Made by a program: the position numbers and the translations under genes
Assembly (NCBI RefSeq): GCF_021390535.1
Contig: NZ_JAJUXG010000033.1
Coordinates: forward strand, 1-40,701
DNA: 40,701 bases
Source of the DNA: Dyadobacter sp. CY312
Lineage (GTDB): Bacteria > Bacteroidota > Bacteroidia > Cytophagales > Spirosomataceae
Direction of reading: 5' to 3'
Shown here: positions 38,348 to 40,701 of the stretch, piece by piece
How positions within the stretch are numbered: position 1 is the first letter of the stretch
How the letters are laid out: the number at the start of each line of letters is the position of its first letter
The notes under the pieces: model-generated
The model's database searches: none
Told to the model about the DNA's origin: nothing
What the model saw: only the letters and a program-made list of their open reading frames with translations

Positions 38348-39148
38348 ATGAGCGAAAAACCTGCCCCTGCATTACGTTGTCTGATTATAGATGATGAACC
38401 GGATTCACACAAACTTCTTGAATACAACATCGGTCAGGTATCCTGGCTCTCATTAATTGGTAATGCCTACAATGGCCTTGATGCGCTGGCCATGATTACA
38501 TCTATGAAACCAGATCTTATTTTTCTGGATGTAAACATGCCCAGTATCTCAGGTCTGCAAATGTTAGAAATGCTACCAGACACCAAAGTTCAGGTTATTC
38601 TGACCACCGCGTATTCGCGCTACGCGCTTGACGGATATGATTTCAGTATAACCGATTTCCTATTAAAACCCGCATATCTGGACCGCTTCATCAAAGCAGT
38701 GACCAAGGCGCTCACAATCCATCAAAGAAGCTATAACACCCAAATTCCATTGCCTCCCATAACAACATTTTCACCTGCTCTGCAATCAGATTTCGACCAG
38801 TCCGAATTCAAAGATCTGCCTTCACCATTATTTGGAGAGTCACAGGTAACGCTCAGAGTCGAAAAAAAGCTTCACCGCATCCCATATCAAAACATCATCT
38901 TTCTGGAGGGGTTGAAAAACTATGTGAATGTGCACACTTACCATGATTGCCTGACAACGCGAAGCTCTCTGACTGATTTTGAAAACAGGTTACCGGAAAA
39001 ACTATTTCTCAGGACCCACAAGTCGTATATCATTAACCGTAATTGTGCTTTGGAAATTGAAGGAAACGAAATCTTGCTCGAAAAGGAATTCAAGGTCATG
39101 ATTTCAAAAACAGATAGATATCAGATACTTAAATCGCTGTCCAAATAA
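38348..39148 (+). CDS. LytTR-type response regulator
   Basis: 266 residues. The receiver domain (LRCLIIDDEPDSHKLLEYN; phospho-acceptor Asp61 in PDLIFLDVNMPSISG; Thr/Lys switch in VILTTAYSRYALDGYDFSITDFLLKP) is followed by a linker and a LytTR DNA-binding domain (VEKKLHRIPYQNIIFLEGLKNYVNVHTYHDCLTTRSSLTDFENRLPEKLFLRTHKSYIINRN). It acts as a dimer on direct repeats. It lies 11 bases before its kinase and 140 after LanB; a purine-rich AAAGAGGA precedes the ATG. The repeats at 40331-40359 upstream of the peptide gene are a plausible target. Confidence 0.92.
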   Translation: MSEKPAPALRCLIIDDEPDSHKLLEYNIGQVSWLSLIGNAYNGLDALAMITSMKPDLIFLDVNMPSISGLQMLEMLPDTKVQVILTTAYSRYALDGYDFSITDFLLKPAYLDRFIKAVTKALTIHQRSYNTQIPLPPITTFSPALQSDFDQSEFKDLPSPLFGESQVTLRVEKKLHRIPYQNIIFLEGLKNYVNVHTYHDCLTTRSSLTDFENRLPEKLFLRTHKSYIINRNCALEIEGNEILLEKEFKVMISKTDRYQILKSLSK

Positions 39149-39159
39149 CAAACTTTGTA

Positions 39160-40314
39160 ATGCAACCAATCTTTTCTCATGTTTTGGGAAACAGTGTACT
39201 GTTCCCCAAAAGTAAAATTGCTCGACTTCTAATCCACCTCTGCTTCTGGATCGCATTTATAATTGCACACCTGTTGTTTTTCCTTCCGGCCCTGATGCGG
39301 GGGGAATTAACTTCCGCCATGATCTGTTCCTACGTTCTTTACTATGGAAAGTTTGTTTTCATTTTTTATATCTGCTCCATATTGCTGAGGTTTCTTCGAA
39401 CCGGGGTAAATGGTGCTGTGCTATGGCTGCTACTTTTTGTATTTTGTGTAGCCGTTACACATCTGTTGAATATCATCAGCTTTAAAGTGGCTGACTTGTT
39501 GATTGGTCTTGAAAATACAACACTATCATTTGAAATGCTGGGAAGAATGTTCCTGTCCGATTCGCCAAAAGACATAACCACCAAGGTGAGTTTGGTAATA
39601 TTTAATTTGCAGGATATGCAACTGTTGATACTACCAGTAGGTCTTAAGATGGTCAAGTATGGAATGCGCTATCAAAAAGCCCGTCAGGATCTTGAAACTC
39701 AAAGAGTAAAAAAAGAGCTTGATCATTTAAAATCACAATTAGGACCTCATTTCATACTAAATATTCTGAGCTCTGCTTATGTTAAAATACAAGATGTGAG
39801 TAAAGAATCAGCCAGTTACCTTGGCAAACTGGCTGATATCATCCACTACTCACTTTATGAGACGAATCAGGACATGATCTCTTTGGAAAGAGAAATCAAT
39901 TGTTTTAAAAATCTGGTTGATCTTGAGTCTGGCCGGCAGCAATCCCGGGTGATGTTGTCGATTGAGCAGCATGGTACCGTCAAACCGTCCTACCGTATCC
40001 CCTCCCTCTTACTGATGACCCTGGCAGAAAACGCCTTTAAGCACGGTATCAAAAATGATAGCTACCCAAGTCGATTGGATGTGAAGATCCAAATTGAAAA
40101 TGATAAGCTGGATTTTTTTATTGAAAATTCTAAATCGCACCAGGAGGAATCTCCAAAAATAAAGCCGTCAGGGATAGGTCTTCAAAATATCCTCAGACGT
40201 CTCCAGTTGCACTTCAATAAGGATTTTGTATTTCATATCAACGAAACGGCAAATGTGTATTCCGTAAACGTAGTGATCCCTATTGCGCTTAAAGACCCAT
40301 TAAATGGTCTTTGA
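39160..40314 (+). CDS. LytS/YehU-type sensor histidine kinase
   Basis: 384 residues. Four membrane spans in the first 170 residues (LLIHLCFWIAFIIAHLLFFLPAL, GKFVFIFYICSILLRFL, AVLWLLLFVFCVAVTHLLNII, LQDMQLLILPVGLKMV) precede a coiled coil and the His_kinase domain. The phospho-accepting motif is KSQLGPHFILNIL (histidine near residue 196; usual form L-N-P-H-F). N-box: LLLMTLAENAFKHGI; G-box: SGIGLQNILRRL. No large extracellular sensor domain is present, so it senses at or within the membrane, as in quorum-type peptide systems. It pairs with the LytTR regulator just upstream. Confidence 0.92.
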   Translation: MQPIFSHVLGNSVLFPKSKIARLLIHLCFWIAFIIAHLLFFLPALMRGELTSAMICSYVLYYGKFVFIFYICSILLRFLRTGVNGAVLWLLLFVFCVAVTHLLNIISFKVADLLIGLENTTLSFEMLGRMFLSDSPKDITTKVSLVIFNLQDMQLLILPVGLKMVKYGMRYQKARQDLETQRVKKELDHLKSQLGPHFILNILSSAYVKIQDVSKESASYLGKLADIIHYSLYETNQDMISLEREINCFKNLVDLESGRQQSRVMLSIEQHGTVKPSYRIPSLLLMTLAENAFKHGIKNDSYPSRLDVKIQIENDKLDFFIENSKSHQEESPKIKPSGIGLQNILRRLQLHFNKDFVFHINETANVYSVNVVIPIALKDPLNGL

Positions 40315-40330
40315 TACCTGAAAATGCTCC

Positions 40331-40359
40331 ATTCATCCCTGCTGTTTAAATTCGTCCCT
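40331..40359 (+). promoter_or_regulatory. Direct repeats upstream of the peptide gene (LytTR-site candidate)
   Basis: ATTCATCCCT (40331-40340) and ATTCGTCCCT (40350-40359) are direct repeats 19 bases apart, close to the ~21-base register of LytTR dimers. They end 51 bases before the peptide ATG. TTTG (40373-40376) and TAAATTCT (40397-40404), 20 bases apart, could be a weak promoter between them and the gene. The same TTCGTCCCT core occurs at 35045-35053 in the LanB leader. Confidence 0.55.
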
Positions 40360-40410
40360 TATTACGTCTTCATTTGTTGAGTAAAATTTTATTCACTAAA
40401 TTCTCACAGA

Positions 40411-40560
40411 ATGAAAACGATTAACACAACCAGTAGCAGTCTTTTTAAGGTGAAGTCAGAATCCCGATTTCGATCCGTACAACCCGAAAGAAAAGATACT
40501 GACCTGACTACCAGCGGAGCAGTTTGTACCCTGATAGCTACCTGGCAACCGGTGAAGTAA
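40411..40560 (+). CDS. Candidate lanthipeptide precursor peptide
   Basis: 49 codons, too short for usual gene finding. The first ~29 residues (MKTINTTSSSLFKVKSESRF, then R-S-V-Q-P-E-R-K-D) are charged and Ser-rich like a leader. The last 20 (TDLTTSGAVCTLIATWQPVK) are a small, Thr/Ser-rich, hydrophobic core with one Cys (C39) placed 4-6 residues after T33, T34 and S35, enough for a single (methyl)lanthionine ring. It follows LanB and the two-component genes on the same strand, with direct repeats in its promoter region. No Gly-Gly processing site and no Shine-Dalgarno are seen. Family membership is inferred from context, not recognised from the leader. Confidence 0.58.
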   Translation: MKTINTTSSSLFKVKSESRFRSVQPERKDTDLTTSGAVCTLIATWQPVK

Positions 40561-40701
40561 GTGTAAACTTTCTTGTTTGAAATAAAAGGAGGGCGTCTTC
40601 TATGTTGAAAAACAAGTCCAGGATTAAATTTTAGGCTTATTTGTTAGATTTTGACAATAAGTTATTAATCTCCCGTTGAAATGTGTTAACCTGAAAGGTT
40701 A
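40561..40701 (+). other. Window end, no complete gene
   Basis: After the peptide gene an AAAGGAGG (40587-40594) precedes an ATG at 40602 whose frame stops after 10 codons. No hairpin terminator is apparent. The next gene of the cluster (cyclase, exporter or further precursor) would start beyond the window. Confidence 0.4.

Noticed and set aside
40602..40634. Ten-codon frame after a good Shine-Dalgarno-like sequence
   Set aside because: Too short for a precursor peptide, without Ser/Thr/Cys core; kept only as a remark on the window end.
1..40701. CRISPR array
   Set aside because: No series of evenly spaced direct repeats and no cas genes were found.

Overview
The window looks like chromosome of a member of the Bacteroidota, probably a soil or freshwater relative of the Sphingobacteriales or Cytophagales. 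The reasons are a SusC/SusD pair with a TlpA-type partner, Bacteroidota-style promoter boxes (TAnnTTTG), few Shine-Dalgarno sites, a PRTRC cassette, DUF6520 and MauE proteins, and LytTR/LytS-type signalling. No rRNA or tRNA gene was seen.

Layout. (1) 1-6600: the edge of an insertion sequence that has cut off an alpha/beta hydrolase, then small housekeeping or stress genes, almost all on the minus strand: ASCH-like protein, NmrA-type reductase, VOC protein, two AraC regulators, a RibD-C/DHFR-like reductase, a secreted BAAT-type hydrolase and a Crp-like regulator. (2) 6969-13444: one long minus-strand accessory operon, SSB - DUF932 - two unknown proteins - small membrane protein - PRTRC E - C - F - B - ThiF. 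Protein F appears split by a frameshift at an A6/T6 run, and the end of ThiF runs into a double-hairpin repeat. (3) 13490-16988: a membrane-anchored exonuclease VII large-subunit relative, an MFS exporter with a divergent HxlR repressor, and a DUF3995 membrane protein. (4) 17010-26000: a ruined DNA-damage locus. A LexA-like S24 repressor and dinB diverge around a 17-bp palindrome. dinB has a 129-bp insertion that cuts off its clamp-binding tail, dnaE survives only as its C-terminal domain, and alkB is broken by a stop codon and by a transposon.

That transposon is a Tn3-type element (19669-25918) with 47-bp terminal repeats, and it carries a TetR-controlled set of two SDR enzymes, a quinol-monooxygenase-like protein and a sugar acetyltransferase. 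A second, 1802-bp element (23884-25685; 58-bp terminal repeats, 5-bp target duplication) sits inside the remains of the first one's transposase gene and carries an S41 peptidase. Both insertions can be undone on paper: removing each element plus one copy of its target repeat restores an open reading frame.

(5) 26131-26897: an XRE regulator and a strongly folded RNA of about 200 nt whose closing stem, bubble, long arm and terminal U-run resemble 6S RNA. (6) 27244-34768: TlpA/DUF3738-like protein, SusC and SusD in one operon, ended by a 20-bp bidirectional terminator. Facing it are a DUF6520 peptide, a MauE-like membrane protein and a Crp-like regulator. (7) 34804-40701: a RiPP locus with a full-length class I lanthipeptide dehydratase, a LytTR response regulator, a LytS-type histidine kinase, and an unlisted 49-codon gene at 40411-40560 that looks like the precursor peptide. 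Direct repeats just upstream of the precursor could be the response-regulator site. No cyclase or exporter is visible before the window ends.
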